DNA of 64,000 nt from Streptomyces sp. Ru73 (GTDB taxonomy: Bacteria > Actinomycetota > Actinomycetes > Streptomycetales > Streptomycetaceae). The translations under genes were made by a program, and so were the position numbers. Location: the NCBI RefSeq assembly GCF_002920575.1, contig NZ_PQSQ01000011.1, forward strand, positions 1 to 64,000, in the 5' to 3' direction. Numbering within the stretch: the first letter of the stretch is position 1; the number at the start of each line of letters is the position of its first letter. Below the pieces are notes generated by a model, which was given only the letters and a program-made list of their open reading frames with translations, did not search any database and had not been told where the DNA came from. Positions 19,504-30,873 of this stretch are shown piece after piece.

Positions 19504-20511
19504 ATGGCGCCACCGTCGTCGGACGGGGAGCGGGGAGCGGTCCTGGACGGTGGCGGGGCCGGCGGGCCCGTCATCGAGACCCGCGGGCTGACCAAGACGT
19601 ACGGCAGCGGCCGGCCGGCCGTCGACGGGCTCGACCTGTCCGTGCCGGCCGGCAGCATCTTCGGCTTCCTCGGCCCCAACGGGTCCGGCAAGACCACCAC
19701 CATCCGCATGCTGATGGGGCTGATCCAGCCCACGGCGGGCGGCGCCCGGCTGCTGGGCGAGCCGATGCCCGCGGCCGCGCGGCGGGTACTGCCCCGGGTC
19801 GGCGCGCTCATCGAGGGCCCGGCCCTCTACGGCTTCCTCACCGGGCGCGCGAACCTGCTGCGGTACGACGCCGCCGACCCGACCGCCGATCCCCGCACCC
19901 GGTCAGCGCGGGTGGCAGCGGCGCTGGACCGGGTGGGCCTGGCCGCGGCGGCCGGCAAGAAGGCCCGCGCGTACTCCCTCGGCATGAAGCAGCGGCTCGG
20001 GCTCGCCGCTGCCCTGCTCCGCCCCCGCGAGCTGCTGGTCCTCGACGAGCCGACCAACGGCCTGGACCCGCAGGGCATGCGCGAGATCCGCGGCCTGGTG
20101 CGCGAGCTGGCCGCCGACGGCACCACCGTCTTCCTCTCCTCCCACCTCCTCGACGAGATCGAGCAGGTCTGCACGCACGCGGCCGTGATGTCACGCGGCC
20201 GGCTGATCACCCAGGGCACGGTCGCCGGGCTCGCGGCCGGGGCGCGCGGCCGGCTGGCCGTCACCACCCCGGACCCCGCGGACGCGGTCCGGGTGCTCAA
20301 GGAGCACGGCCTGTCCGACCTGGTGGCCACCGAGGACCGGGTGACGGGGGAGCTGCCGCCAGGGCCCGGCGGCGAGGCGCCCGATCCGGCCGCCCTGAAC
20401 GCCGCGCTCGTCGCGGCCGGCGTCCGCGTCCGCGCCTTCGGGACCGAACGTGCCTCACTGGAGGACGTCTTCGTGGCACTGACCGGGGAGGGCTTCGATG
20501 TCGCGGACTGA
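19504..20511 (+). CDS. ABC transporter ATP-binding protein
   Basis: All nucleotide-binding motifs are present: Walker A GPNGSGKTTT, signature YSLGMKQRLGLAAALL, Walker B LLVLDEPTNGLDPQ and the switch His in SSHLLDEIEQ. The 335-residue subunit has a C-terminal extension after the ATPase core, as in CcmA/DrrA-type exporters. ATG 19504 comes 3 bases after GGGGGAG; an in-frame GTG at 19492 is the alternative start. It overlaps the permease gene by 14 bases. The substrate is unknown. Confidence 0.88.
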   Translation: MAPPSSDGERGAVLDGGGAGGPVIETRGLTKTYGSGRPAVDGLDLSVPAGSIFGFLGPNGSGKTTTIRMLMGLIQPTAGGARLLGEPMPAAARRVLPRVGALIEGPALYGFLTGRANLLRYDAADPTADPRTRSARVAAALDRVGLAAAAGKKARAYSLGMKQRLGLAAALLRPRELLVLDEPTNGLDPQGMREIRGLVRELAADGTTVFLSSHLLDEIEQVCTHAAVMSRGRLITQGTVAGLAAGARGRLAVTTPDPADAVRVLKEHGLSDLVATEDRVTGELPPGPGGEAPDPAALNAALVAAGVRVRAFGTERASLEDVFVALTGEGFDVAD

Positions 20512-21427
20512 ACCGGCCGAGCGGGCGCAGGTGCCGGGCCGGACGGCGGAGGGCCGGCCGGGTGCGCGGACAGCGCACGGCGAGCCGGGTGCGCGGGCGG
20601 TGTACGCCGTGCGCTCCTTCGGGCTGCTGCGCAACGAGATCGGCACGACGTTCCGGCGGCGCCGCACGGTGGTGCTGCTCGCCGTGCTGGCCTGCGTGCC
20701 GGTACTGGTCGGGATCGCGGTACGCGTCCACACCGGGGACGGCGGCGGAGGCGGCGGCCCGGCCTTCATCTCGCTGATCACCAACAACGGCCTCTTCCTG
20801 GTCTTCACCTCCCTCGCGGCCACCCTCCCGGTCTTCCTGCCGATGGCACTGGGCGTGGTGGCCGGGGACGCGATCGCGGGCGAGGCGCACGCCGGGACGC
20901 TGCGGTACCTGCTGGTCGCCCCGGCCGGGCGGACCCGGCTGCTGCTCGTCAAGTACGCCACCGCGCTGGTGTTCTCCCTGGTCGCGACGCTGGTCGTGGC
21001 CGCGTCCGCGCTGGCCGTCGGGGCGTTGCTGTTCCCGCTGGGCGAGGTCACGCTGCTGTCGGGGACGGCCGTGCCGTTCACCGAGGGCCTGTTGCGGGCA
21101 CTGGCCGTCGCGGGCGTGGTCGCGCTCTCGCTGACCGGCGTGGCGGCCCTGGGCCTGTTCGTCTCCACACTCACCGGGAGCGGGATCGCGGCGATGGCGA
21201 CGACCGTGGGTCTGGTGCTCACGGTCCAGATCCTGGACACGCTCCCGCAGCTGGCGGCCGTACAGCCGTACCTCTTCCCGCACTACTGGCTGAGCTTCGC
21301 CGACCTGCTGCGCGACCCGGTCTACTGGGACGACATCCGCACCAACCTCGGCCTCCAGGCGGCCTACACGCTGGTGCTGGGCTCAGCGGCCTGGGCACGA
21401 TTCACCACGCGGGACATCACGGGCTGA
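20498..21427 (+). CDS. ABC transporter permease (ABC-2 type)
   Basis: The 309-residue protein has a ~45-residue basic cytoplasmic N-terminus and six hydrophobic segments. The internal GVVAGDAIAGEAHAGTLRYLL (residues ~125-145) is the conserved ABC-2 permease loop after the second helix. With the ATPase encoded just upstream it should form an export complex. The LolA-like protein two genes upstream may belong to the same unit. Its 3' end is tandemly repeated four times beyond the stop. Confidence 0.85.
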   Translation: MSRTEPAERAQVPGRTAEGRPGARTAHGEPGARAVYAVRSFGLLRNEIGTTFRRRRTVVLLAVLACVPVLVGIAVRVHTGDGGGGGGPAFISLITNNGLFLVFTSLAATLPVFLPMALGVVAGDAIAGEAHAGTLRYLLVAPAGRTRLLLVKYATALVFSLVATLVVAASALAVGALLFPLGEVTLLSGTAVPFTEGLLRALAVAGVVALSLTGVAALGLFVSTLTGSGIAAMATTVGLVLTVQILDTLPQLAAVQPYLFPHYWLSFADLLRDPVYWDDIRTNLGLQAAYTLVLGSAAWARFTTRDITG

Positions 21428-21509
21428 GAGCGCGGGGCCGCACGGGCTGAGAGTGCGGGGCAGTGCGGGCTGAGACGCGGGGCCGGCACGGGCTGAGGCA
21501 TGGCGGGCT
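21418..21509. repeat. Four tandem 23-base repeats starting at the permease stop codon
   Basis: Copies begin at 21418, 21441, 21464 and 21487, an exact 23-base period. Each copy contains a GGGCTGA core, so TGA occurs at 21425, 21448, 21471 and 21494. The first copy is the end of the permease gene. The arms (GAGNGCGGGGC) vary slightly. A further GGCGGGCTGCC pair follows, without the stop. Confidence 0.9.
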
Positions 21510-21570
21510 GCCGCTCGGCGGGCTGCCGCGGGGCCCGGCCGCGGGTGGTGATCGGGGCCGGGGCGGCCGG

Positions 21571-21625
21571 CCAGGAGTCGGCCGTCAGGAGCTGGTCGGC
21601 CGGTCAGGAGCCGGCCGGTCTAGGA
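21571..21625. repeat. Repeated end of the rarD gene
   Basis: Read on the minus strand, the final codons CCGACCAGCTCC plus the stop TAG are followed by GGCCGGCTCCTGA, then CGGCCGACCAGCTCCTGA, then CCGACTCCTGG. Stops fall at 21622, 21606 and 21587, with spacings of 16 and 19 bases. A fourth, decayed copy has TGG. Confidence 0.8.
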
Positions 21626-22684
21626 GCTGGTCGGCCGGGTGGCGGCCGGGGACGGGTCGGCGGGAGCGGCGGCCGGCTCGGCGCTGGTGTCGGCGGGGGT
21701 ACCGGCGGGGGCGCCCGCGGCTTCCGCCACGGTTTCCGGTCCTGCGCCCTCGGCCACCGCTTCCGCGGCGGAGGCACGGGCGGCGGCCAGCGCGGCCCGC
21801 GAGGACCTGGCCGTACGCAGCGCGTCCCAGGTCAGCACGGTCAGGGCCAGCCAGACCAGGACGAAGCCCGCCCAGCGCTCGGGCGGCATGGCCTCGTGGA
21901 AGACGGTGAGGCCCAGCACGAACTGGAAGGTCGGCGCGAGGTACTGGAGCATCCCGAGCACCGACAGCGGCAGCCGCACCGCGGCCATGCCGAAGGCGAT
22001 CAGCGGCAGCGCGGTGGCCAGACCGCTGCCCGCGAGCAGCGCCGCCTGGCCGAGGCCGCCGCTGACGAAGCCGGACTCGCCGCGCACGCCCAGCAGGACC
22101 AGGCACGCCACGGCCGGCAGGAACTGGATCACCGTCTCCGCGCCGAAGCCCTCGACGCCGCCGAGCCGGACGCCCTTCTTCACCAGGCTGTACGTGGCGA
22201 AGGAGAGGGCGAGGCCCAGGGCGATCCACGGCACCCGGCCGTACGCCACGGCCATCACCAGCACGGCCAGCGCGCCGACGCCCACCGCCGCCCACTGCAG
22301 CGGGCGCAGCCGCTCCCGCAGGAAGAGCACGCCGAACGCGATGCTGACCAGCGGATTGATGAAGTAGCCGAGGGACGCCTCCAGCACGTGGCCGGCGTTG
22401 ACCGCCCAGATGTAGAGGTACCAGTTGACCGAGATGACCGCGGCCGCCGCCACCACCAGCCCGAGCCGCTTCGGCTGCCGCAGCAGCGGGCGTATCCAGG
22501 ACCAGCGACGCAGCGCGGCCAGCATGAGGAAGGCCACCGGCAGCGACCAGGCCATGCGGCTGGCCAGGATCTCGGTGGGGGAGGCGGCGGAGAGCAGGTG
22601 CCAGTAGAGGGGGAGGAAGCCCCACAGGCCGTACGCGACGAAGCCGTAGGCCAGGCCGGTGCGCTGGTCGGACGGAGCGGACAA
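21620..22684 (-). CDS. rarD: EamA family transporter RarD
   Basis: The 354-residue protein has ten hydrophobic helices in two EamA halves. RarD-type segments are clear: GFVAYGLWGFLPLYWHLL at 14-31, SRMAWSLPVAF near 42, NWYLYIWAVNAGHVLEASLG near 87-106 and AVGVGALAVLVMAVAYG near 138. RarD proteins are thought to export small metabolites; the name comes from E. coli chloramphenicol sensitivity. The TTG start is supported by AGGAGG five bases upstream. After the last helix a ~65-residue Ala/Pro/Glu-rich tail is probably disordered and cytoplasmic. Confidence 0.88.
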   Translation of the reverse strand: MSAPSDQRTGLAYGFVAYGLWGFLPLYWHLLSAASPTEILASRMAWSLPVAFLMLAALRRWSWIRPLLRQPKRLGLVVAAAAVISVNWYLYIWAVNAGHVLEASLGYFINPLVSIAFGVLFLRERLRPLQWAAVGVGALAVLVMAVAYGRVPWIALGLALSFATYSLVKKGVRLGGVEGFGAETVIQFLPAVACLVLLGVRGESGFVSGGLGQAALLAGSGLATALPLIAFGMAAVRLPLSVLGMLQYLAPTFQFVLGLTVFHEAMPPERWAGFVLVWLALTVLTWDALRTARSSRAALAAARASAAEAVAEGAGPETVAEAAGAPAGTPADTSAEPAAAPADPSPAATRPTSS

Positions 22685-23044
22685 GGGTTCCTCCTGGGCG
22701 GGACGGGCGCGGTACGGCGCGCGGCTCTCCGAAGGTAACGCCGCCCGCCCCGCCTGTCATGCCCGTATCTCAAACACGGTGGTTACCGCTCCGGACAGGG
22801 GGCGGGACGGGGTGCGGTGACCGGTGCTCCGACCGGCTGCGGTGCTGCGGCGGACCGGGAGCGAGGCCCGGTGCGGCGGCCCGGAGCCGGGCCCGGCGCG
22901 GCGGCCGTGGTGCCCGGGTCCGGGCGTGCTGCGGCCGTGGCGCCGGGGCGCGATGCCGACGCACGCACGGCTGCCCGGGACCGGGCTGGGAGCCGGTCCC
23001 GGGCAGCCGGGAGCAGGACGGCGGCCGGAGCCGCCCGGGGTGCG
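22685..23044. other. Gene-free spacer between rarD and korB
   Basis: There is no credible gene in these 360 bases. They contain GC-rich simple repeats of CGGTGC/CGGCGG type (22800-22960) and the korB-side hairpin at 22968-23009. Part of the left side must carry the rarD promoter on the minus strand, but no convincing -35/-10 pair is visible. Confidence 0.6.
22968..23009 (-). terminator. Hairpin terminator after korB
   Basis: A perfect 17-bp stem (22968-22984 with 22993-23009) and an 8-base loop lie 36 bases past the korB stop on the minus strand. As usual for this genome there is no T-run. Confidence 0.75.
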
Positions 23045-26099
<3,055 letters not shown>

Positions 26100-26430
26100 T
26101 GCTTCGGACCTCCCTCGGGGCCTGGGGTGTCCCCGCCGTGGGCAGGGAATCCGGGACGCAACGTGCGGACCTGTCGTCCCATGGCCATCGTACGTGGGTA
26201 AGGGTCGCCTTCCCTGAGGCGATCACATGCTGGACGTGAATGTGAGACGCCGTGCTCACATCGTGGACAGGCGAGCGAGATGCCGCTCTGTCGTAATACG
26301 CCATGATTTATCCGCCCCCCGCGGCTTCTTCTGCAGGACACTCCGTCCTGCAGCGATGGTTCGTCGCTCCCTGCTCCCGTGCCGGAGCCGACTCCGCACC
26401 GACGCTTACTACTGACAGGTTGTCAGGGGT
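26100..26430. other. Spacer upstream of korA with two inverted repeats
   Basis: These 331 bases are less GC-rich than the rest of the window and hold no gene. A hairpin at 26331-26353 (CTGCAGGAC, loop ACTCC, GTCCTGCAG) lies 78-100 bases past the response regulator stop and is a likely terminator for it. A 7-bp inverted repeat at 26240-26261 (ATGTGAG, 8 bases, CTCACAT) lies ~140 bases upstream of korA and could be an operator. No promoter box is certain. Confidence 0.55.
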
Positions 26431-27102
26431 TCAGGAATTGAGGTAGGTGAGGACTGCGAGCACACGACGGTGATCCCCGTCACTCGGGGCCAGGCCCAGC
26501 TTCAGGAAGATGTTGCTGACGTGCTTCTCCACCGCACCGTCACTCACCACCAGCTGCCGGGCTATCGCGCCGTTCGTCCGCCCCTCGGCCATCAGGCCCA
26601 GCACCTCGCGCTCCCGCGGCGTGAGGCCGGCCAGTACGTCCTGCTTACGGCTGCGGCCCAGCAACTGGGCGACGACCTCCGGATCGAGTGCCGTACCGCC
26701 CTCCGCCACCCGCACCACCGCGTCGACGAACTCACGCACTTCGGCTACCCGGTCCTTGAGCAGATAGCCGACGCCCCGGCTCGAACCGGCCAGCAGCTCC
26801 GTCGCGTACTGCTCCTCCACGTACTGCGAGAGGACCAGGACGCCCAGGTCGGGATGGTCCCGGCGGAGCCGGACCGCGGCGCGCACCCCCTCGTCCGTGT
26901 GCGTCGGCGGCATGCGGACGTCCGCGACGACCACGTCCGGCAGCGCTCCCTCGTCGGCCAGCTCCCCGATGGCCTTGATCAGCGCCTCGGCGTCGCCCAC
27001 CCCCGCGACGACCTCATGCCCCCGGTCGGTCAGCAGTCGTGTCAGCCCCTCTCTCAGCAGCACCGAGTCCTCGGCGATGACCACCCGCACGCTGTTCTCC
27101 AC
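26431..27102 (-). CDS. NarL/FixJ-type response regulator
   Basis: The receiver domain (residues 1-120) has the acidic pair E11-D12, the phospho-acceptor D61 in VVVADVRMPP and a Lys in YLLKDRV. The C-terminal LuxR-type helix-turn-helix is LTPREREVLGLMAEGRTNGAIARQLVVSDGAVEKHVSNIF (split by position: about residues 155-195). GTG 27102 is chosen because GGGGGAG lies 9 bases upstream; the frame is open 26 codons further with no site. It is the only regulator beside two tandem histidine kinases (27400-30230) and is probably phosphorylated by one or both. Target genes are unknown. The flanking korAB and nuo2 operons are the obvious candidates. Confidence 0.88.
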   Translation of the reverse strand: MENSVRVVIAEDSVLLREGLTRLLTDRGHEVVAGVGDAEALIKAIGELADEGALPDVVVADVRMPPTHTDEGVRAAVRLRRDHPDLGVLVLSQYVEEQYATELLAGSSRGVGYLLKDRVAEVREFVDAVVRVAEGGTALDPEVVAQLLGRSRKQDVLAGLTPREREVLGLMAEGRTNGAIARQLVVSDGAVEKHVSNIFLKLGLAPSDGDHRRVLAVLTYLNS

Positions 27103-27278
27103 GATCTTCGGCTCCCCCACCCCGTTTTTCGTTCCGACGCTCTTCAGCATCCCAGGATTCGGACGCGCGCGCCGGATCACCGTGCGGGTTGTGGATAACT
27201 CGGAATGGCCGGTTGTGGACGGCCGCGGGCGCGGGCGGGGAGCCGGGGAAGCCGGGCGCGCGGCGGGCTACGCCGAAC

Positions 27279-27332
27279 GGCGGAGACGGCGGCGGGTGCC
27301 CGCAGTGCCCGCACCTCGCCGCCGTCTCCGCC
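27279..27332 (-). terminator. Long hairpin between kinase 1 and the response regulator
   Basis: A perfect 16-bp stem (27279-27294 with 27317-27332) is extended inward by a 5-bp stem (27295-27299 with 27311-27315). It lies 68-121 bases past the stop of kinase 1 and upstream of the regulator start, so the regulator probably has its own promoter or receives only partial read-through. Confidence 0.65.
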
Positions 27333-27374
27333 ACCGCCATGACGACCGCCACCGCCATGACGACCGCCACCGCC
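27333..27374. repeat. 18-base tandem repeat, 2.3 copies
   Basis: The unit ACCGCCATGACGACCGCC occurs at 27333-27350 and 27351-27368, followed by a partial ACCGCC. It lies just past the end of kinase 1 (minus strand) and is noncoding. Confidence 0.85.
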
Positions 27375-27399
27375 GGCGCCGGTCGTCAGTCGTCGGCCG

Positions 27400-28737
27400 T
27401 CAGTCGCGCCAGGGCAGCTCGGCCGTGACCGTCGTCGGGCCGCCCGCCGGCGAGTCGACGACCAGCAGCCCGTCCACCGCGTCCAGCCGCTCGGCCAGCC
27501 CCGCCAGACCGCTGCCGGTCCCGGTGTGCGCGCCGCCCCGGCCGTCGTCGGTGACCAGCACCATCAGCCGGTCGTCGGCCCGCCACACGTCCACCGAGGC
27601 ACGGGTCGCCTGCGCGTGCTTGGAGACGTTCTGCAGCAGCTCGGAGACGGTGAAGTACGCGATGCCCTCGATCGCCGCCGCGGGGCGCGAGACCAGGTCC
27701 ACACCGACCTCCACCGGCACCGTGCACCGTGCGGCGAGCGCGGAGAGGGCCGGGCCCAGGCCGCGGTCGGTGAGGATCGCGGGATGGATGCCGCGGGCCA
27801 GGTCGCGCAGCTCCTGCAGCGCGATCTTCACCTCGCCGTGCGCCTCGTCCACCATGCGGGCCGCCGCCTCCGGGTCCTCCTGCAGCTTCTCCTTGGCCAG
27901 CCCGAGGTCCATGGCCAGCGCGACCAGCCGGGCCTGCGCGCCGTCGTGCAGGTCCCGCTCGATGCGCCGCAGGTCGGCCGCCGCCGTCTCGGACACCGCC
28001 GTACGGTCCGTCTCCAGCTCCGTCACCCGGGTGGCCAGGCGCGACGGGCCGAGCAGCCCGTGCACCAGCAGCCGGTCCACCTGGCTCAGGCCGCGCACCG
28101 TGCCGCCCCAGACCAGCACGAGCAGGAGGCCGACGGCGCTGGTCACGGCGATCTCCACGGGGGTGTCCAGATAGACGCCGTGGGTTCCGTCGCCGTAGAG
28201 CTGGATGCCGTCCTGGCCCAGGTACATCGGGAAGGTCCAGCGCCACAGCGGGTACGTGAGCAGGCCCCAGCCGGCCGTCCACAGCGTCACCGAGAGGGAG
28301 AAGGCGAAGACGGCCCACGGGAAGTGCAGCAGGCAGTACAGGAAGTGCCGCCAGGACACCCCGCTTTTCAGGACGCCGCCGACCCAGCCCATCAGGCCCG
28401 GTTTGGCGGTGCGCACGGGTTCGGGGGCGCGTACGTCCAGGCCGAGCAGGGCGTGCGCCCGTACCCGCTCCAGGGCGCCGAGCCCGCGGCAGCCGGCGAG
28501 GCCGGCGGCCAGTACGGGGATGCCGAGGAAGGTGATCAGCAGCCCCGCGCCGAGCGACACCGTCGTGACGGCGTACGTGAACAGCACGACGGCGACCGGC
28601 AGGCCGAGCAGCAGGTACAGGAACTCCCGCCAGGTACGGCCGGAGAAGGGCGCGCGCAGCACGAAGGGGATGCGCGGCGCCCCGCGGCCCCCGGAGGCCT
28701 GCGGTGCGCGGGATGACGGGCCGTACGCGGTGTCCAT
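27400..28737 (-). CDS. Sensor histidine kinase 1 (HisKA_3 type), tandem paralog
   Basis: The 445-residue protein has a membrane sensor domain with four to five helices (residues ~30-225, starting WREFLYLLLGLPVAVVLF), then the dimerisation box with phospho-acceptor His at ~264 (RIERDLHDGAQARL). The ATPase domain has N-box Asn ~370 (LLQNVSKHA) and the DDGRGG box near 396. It would phosphorylate the NarL-type regulator encoded downstream. The open frame continues far upstream, but that part is only the shadow of kinase 2; the ATG at 28737 precedes the first sensor helix. It closely resembles kinase 2 over the catalytic half, in DNA as well as in protein. Confidence 0.9.
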   Translation of the reverse strand: MDTAYGPSSRAPQASGGRGAPRIPFVLRAPFSGRTWREFLYLLLGLPVAVVLFTYAVTTVSLGAGLLITFLGIPVLAAGLAGCRGLGALERVRAHALLGLDVRAPEPVRTAKPGLMGWVGGVLKSGVSWRHFLYCLLHFPWAVFAFSLSVTLWTAGWGLLTYPLWRWTFPMYLGQDGIQLYGDGTHGVYLDTPVEIAVTSAVGLLLVLVWGGTVRGLSQVDRLLVHGLLGPSRLATRVTELETDRTAVSETAAADLRRIERDLHDGAQARLVALAMDLGLAKEKLQEDPEAAARMVDEAHGEVKIALQELRDLARGIHPAILTDRGLGPALSALAARCTVPVEVGVDLVSRPAAAIEGIAYFTVSELLQNVSKHAQATRASVDVWRADDRLMVLVTDDGRGGAHTGTGSGLAGLAERLDAVDGLLVVDSPAGGPTTVTAELPWRD

Positions 28738-28994
28738 GGCGTCTCGTCCTTCTGCGGGTGCGGAGCGCTGCCGGGTGCCGGGGTGCGGAGTGGCGCTCGC
28801 TCGAGGGCGCCGGGCGCTTCGGTGGTCACGTACGTCCAGCCTGTCCGTTCCGGGCCGCGCGGCACATGGAGCCGGTCGGCGTCTTCGGCCTCGGGTTTTC
28901 CCTACCTGCGGGGTGCCGCCTCCCCTCGGAGCCTGCGGACACGGCTTCTTCGGGCGGGCCGAGGCCGCCCCCTCCGGGGCAGGCGCCGCGCCCG

Positions 28995-29051
28995 CCACGT
29001 ACGGTGCGCCGCGCTCGCTACGGTGCGCTGCACCCGCTACGGAGCACTGCG
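28995..29051. repeat. Three tandem 19-base repeats spanning the kinase 2 stop codon
   Basis: Copies at 28995, 29014 and 29033 have an exact 19-base period. Read on the minus strand, the real TAG stop (29039-29037) is repeated at 29020-29018. In the third copy it has become TAC. Only the copy at 29033-29051 lies partly inside the gene. Confidence 0.88.
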
Positions 29052-30230
29052 CCACGGCAGCTCGGCCGTGACCGTCGTCGGGCCGCCCGCCGGTGAGTCG
29101 ACGACGAACAGCCCGTCGACCGAGCCGAGGCGCTCGGCCAGGCCGGCCAGCCCGCTGCCCCGGTCCGGGCGCGCGCCGCCCCGCCCGTCGTCGCGCACCT
29201 GGAGCAGCAGCCGGTCCTCGGCCCGCCACACCTCCACCGAGGCGCCGGTGGCCCGTGCGTGCTTGGAGACGTTCTGCAGCAGTTCGGAGACGGTGAAGTA
29301 CGCGATGCCCTCGATGGCGGGCGCGGGCCGCGCCCCGATGTCCACCGTCACGGTGACCGGCACCGTGCACCGCGCGGCCAGCGCCGAGAGGGCCGGGCCC
29401 AGGCCGCGGTCGGTGAGGATCGCCGGGTGGATGCCGCGGGCCAGGTCGCGCAACTCCTGAAGGGCCAGCTTCACCTCGCCGTGCGCCTCGTCCACCATCC
29501 GCGCCGCCGCGTCCGGGTCCTCCAGCAGCTTCTCCTTGGCCAGGCCCAGCCCCATCGCCAGCGCCACCAGCCGGGCCTGCGCACCGTCGTGCAGGTCGCG
29601 CTCGATGCGCCGCAGGTCGGCCGCCGCCGTGTCCACGACCACGCCCCGCCCCGACTCCAGCTCCGCGATCCGCCGCTCCAGCTCGTCCGAGGGCGACAGC
29701 AGCCCGCGTACCAGCGCCCGGTCCACATTCGTCAGCCAGCGTGCCAGCCACGGCAGTACGGGCCACGCGACGAACAGCGACACGAAGGCGAGCGTGAAGG
29801 TGAGGATGCCCCAGGGCAGCCGTACGAAGACGAAGAGCGCGTGCCGCCAGCCGACCGGGTCCTTCAGACGCGCCCACAGCCACGGGAAGAAGCCCGGCTC
29901 CCGGGCGAGCGACGGGCTCGGCTCGTCGACCCGTATCCCGAGGAGCGCACGGGCCCTGGCCCGCTCCAGCTTCCCGTACTGCCGGCAGCCCAGCAGGACC
30001 AGCGCGAGCAGCGGCAGGCCGATGACCGTGACCGACAGGCCCAGGCCCGTCGCGAGGCAGGAGACCAGCAGCGCGAAGGACACCACGGCCAGCGGGAGGT
30101 TGCACAGCAGGTGCAGGACCTCGCGCCAGGTGACGGCGCTCAGCGGCGCGCGGGGCGGGGGCAGAACCGGGGCGAAACCGTCGTCATGGCCGTCGTGGGC
30201 ACGCGTGCCCGGGGCGGAGGTCACCGTCAT
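29037..30230 (-). CDS. Sensor histidine kinase 2 (HisKA_3 type), tandem paralog
   Basis: The 397-residue protein has the same layout as kinase 1: membrane sensor domain (TWREVLHLLCNLPLAVVSF at ~30), His box DLRRIERDLHDGAQARL with His ~214, Asn box LLQNVSKHA and DDGRGG. ATG 30230 is chosen since the sensor domain begins soon after; no strong ribosome site is visible. The upstream extension to 30338 is less likely. Two kinases beside one regulator may form heterodimers or sense different signals. The 299-base spacer to kinase 1 holds no gene and carries the 19-base repeats at its left-gene end. Confidence 0.9.
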   Translation of the reverse strand: MTVTSAPGTRAHDGHDDGFAPVLPPPRAPLSAVTWREVLHLLCNLPLAVVSFALLVSCLATGLGLSVTVIGLPLLALVLLGCRQYGKLERARARALLGIRVDEPSPSLAREPGFFPWLWARLKDPVGWRHALFVFVRLPWGILTFTLAFVSLFVAWPVLPWLARWLTNVDRALVRGLLSPSDELERRIAELESGRGVVVDTAAADLRRIERDLHDGAQARLVALAMGLGLAKEKLLEDPDAAARMVDEAHGEVKLALQELRDLARGIHPAILTDRGLGPALSALAARCTVPVTVTVDIGARPAPAIEGIAYFTVSELLQNVSKHARATGASVEVWRAEDRLLLQVRDDGRGGARPDRGSGLAGLAERLGSVDGLFVVDSPAGGPTTVTAELPWRSAP

Positions 30231-30288
30231 ACGGGTCAGCTTGCCGGGCGGCGCGGCCCGGTGCCATGGGGTGGATAGGTGGGGCGAA

Positions 30289-30304
30289 GTGGGGATATCC
30301 CCAC
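30289..30304. promoter_or_regulatory. 16-bp perfect palindrome between kinase 2 and nuoA2 (candidate operator)
   Basis: GTGGGGATATCCCCAC is exactly self-complementary. It lies 59 bases upstream of the kinase 2 start and about 43 bases before a TAGACT -10-like box of the divergent nuoA2 operon. A larger, imperfect arrangement (AGGTGGGG ... CCCCACCT, 30278-30306) overlaps it. Its position between divergent units suggests a regulator site. Confidence 0.5.
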
Positions 30305-30346
30305 CTCTCCGCCGATGGGACTGCTCGGTCCGAGCCACGCAGGGCC

Positions 30347-30352
30347 TAGACT
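30347..30352 (+). promoter_or_regulatory. Candidate -10 box of the second nuo operon
   Basis: TAGACT fits the Streptomyces vegetative -10 (TAGRNT). The matching -35 position (30324-30329, CTCGGT) is poor, so the promoter may need an activator; the palindrome at 30289-30304 is close by. The leader to the nuoA2 GTG would be about 115 bases and contains a small GTCGAAAATCTTCGTCGAAAG motif region, the most AT-rich in this area. Confidence 0.35.
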
Positions 30353-30471
30353 CCCGTCCGTACAGATCGTCGAAAATCTTCGTCGAAAGCGTTGCAGAAG
30401 GGTGGCACGGCGCCTATGGGCGCGCCGGGGCGGCCCGCTGCGCACGAGCAGTCAGGGAGCGAGGGGCGGAC

Positions 30472-30873
30472 GTGCCGGACACGACCGTACGCACCATCAG
30501 CGCCGCGGACTACTTCCAGGGCTATTCGGCCGTCGGGCTCATCGCCGTGATCGGTGTGCTCTTCGTGGCCGTCGCCTTCGGAGCGGGCCGGCTGATGCGT
30601 CCAGTGGTGCCCACACCCGAGAAACTGCTCACGTACGAATGCGGAGTCGACCCCGTGGGAGAGGGCTGGGCGCACACCCAGGTCCGCTACTACGTGTACG
30701 CCTTCCTGTACGTCATCTTCGCCGTCGACTCGATCTTCCTGTTCCCCTGGGCGACGGTCTACGCCGCACCCGGGTTCGGCGGTGTCACGCTGGTGGAGAT
30801 GTTCATCTTCCTCGGCTTCCTCGCCGTCGGCCTGCTCTACGCATGGAAGAAGGGCGTCCTGGAATGGACGTGA
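30472..30873 (+). CDS. nuoA2: NADH-quinone oxidoreductase subunit A, second copy
   Basis: NuoA is a three-helix membrane subunit at the quinone end of complex I. The 133-residue product has the hallmark [19 protein letters not shown] (loop Cys and acidic residues) near residues 43-62 and [21 protein letters not shown] near 70-90. The GTG start follows GAGGGGCG. It opens an operon of ten tightly coupled genes that lacks D, E, F and G. The nuoA copy of the main operon lies outside this window. Confidence 0.94.
   Translation: MPDTTVRTISAADYFQGYSAVGLIAVIGVLFVAVAFGAGRLMRPVVPTPEKLLTYECGVDPVGEGWAHTQVRYYVYAFLYVIFAVDSIFLFPWATVYAAPGFGGVTLVEMFIFLGFLAVGLLYAWKKGVLEWT

Noticed and set aside
22800..22964. 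Small Arg-rich frames on both strands in the korB-rarD spacer
   Set aside because: They consist of repeated CGG/GCC triplets without ribosome sites or homology; the spacer is better read as repeats and a terminator.
26240..26261. TGTGAG...CTCACA upstream of korA considered as a Crp site
   Set aside because: The half-sites are too far apart for the TGTGA-6-TCACA consensus; it was kept only as a possible operator in the spacer entry.
27400..30105. A 901-codon frame that would fuse kinase 1 to an upstream domain
   Set aside because: The upstream half is the kinase 2 gene in another frame; kinase 1 begins at ATG 28737 just before its first membrane helix.
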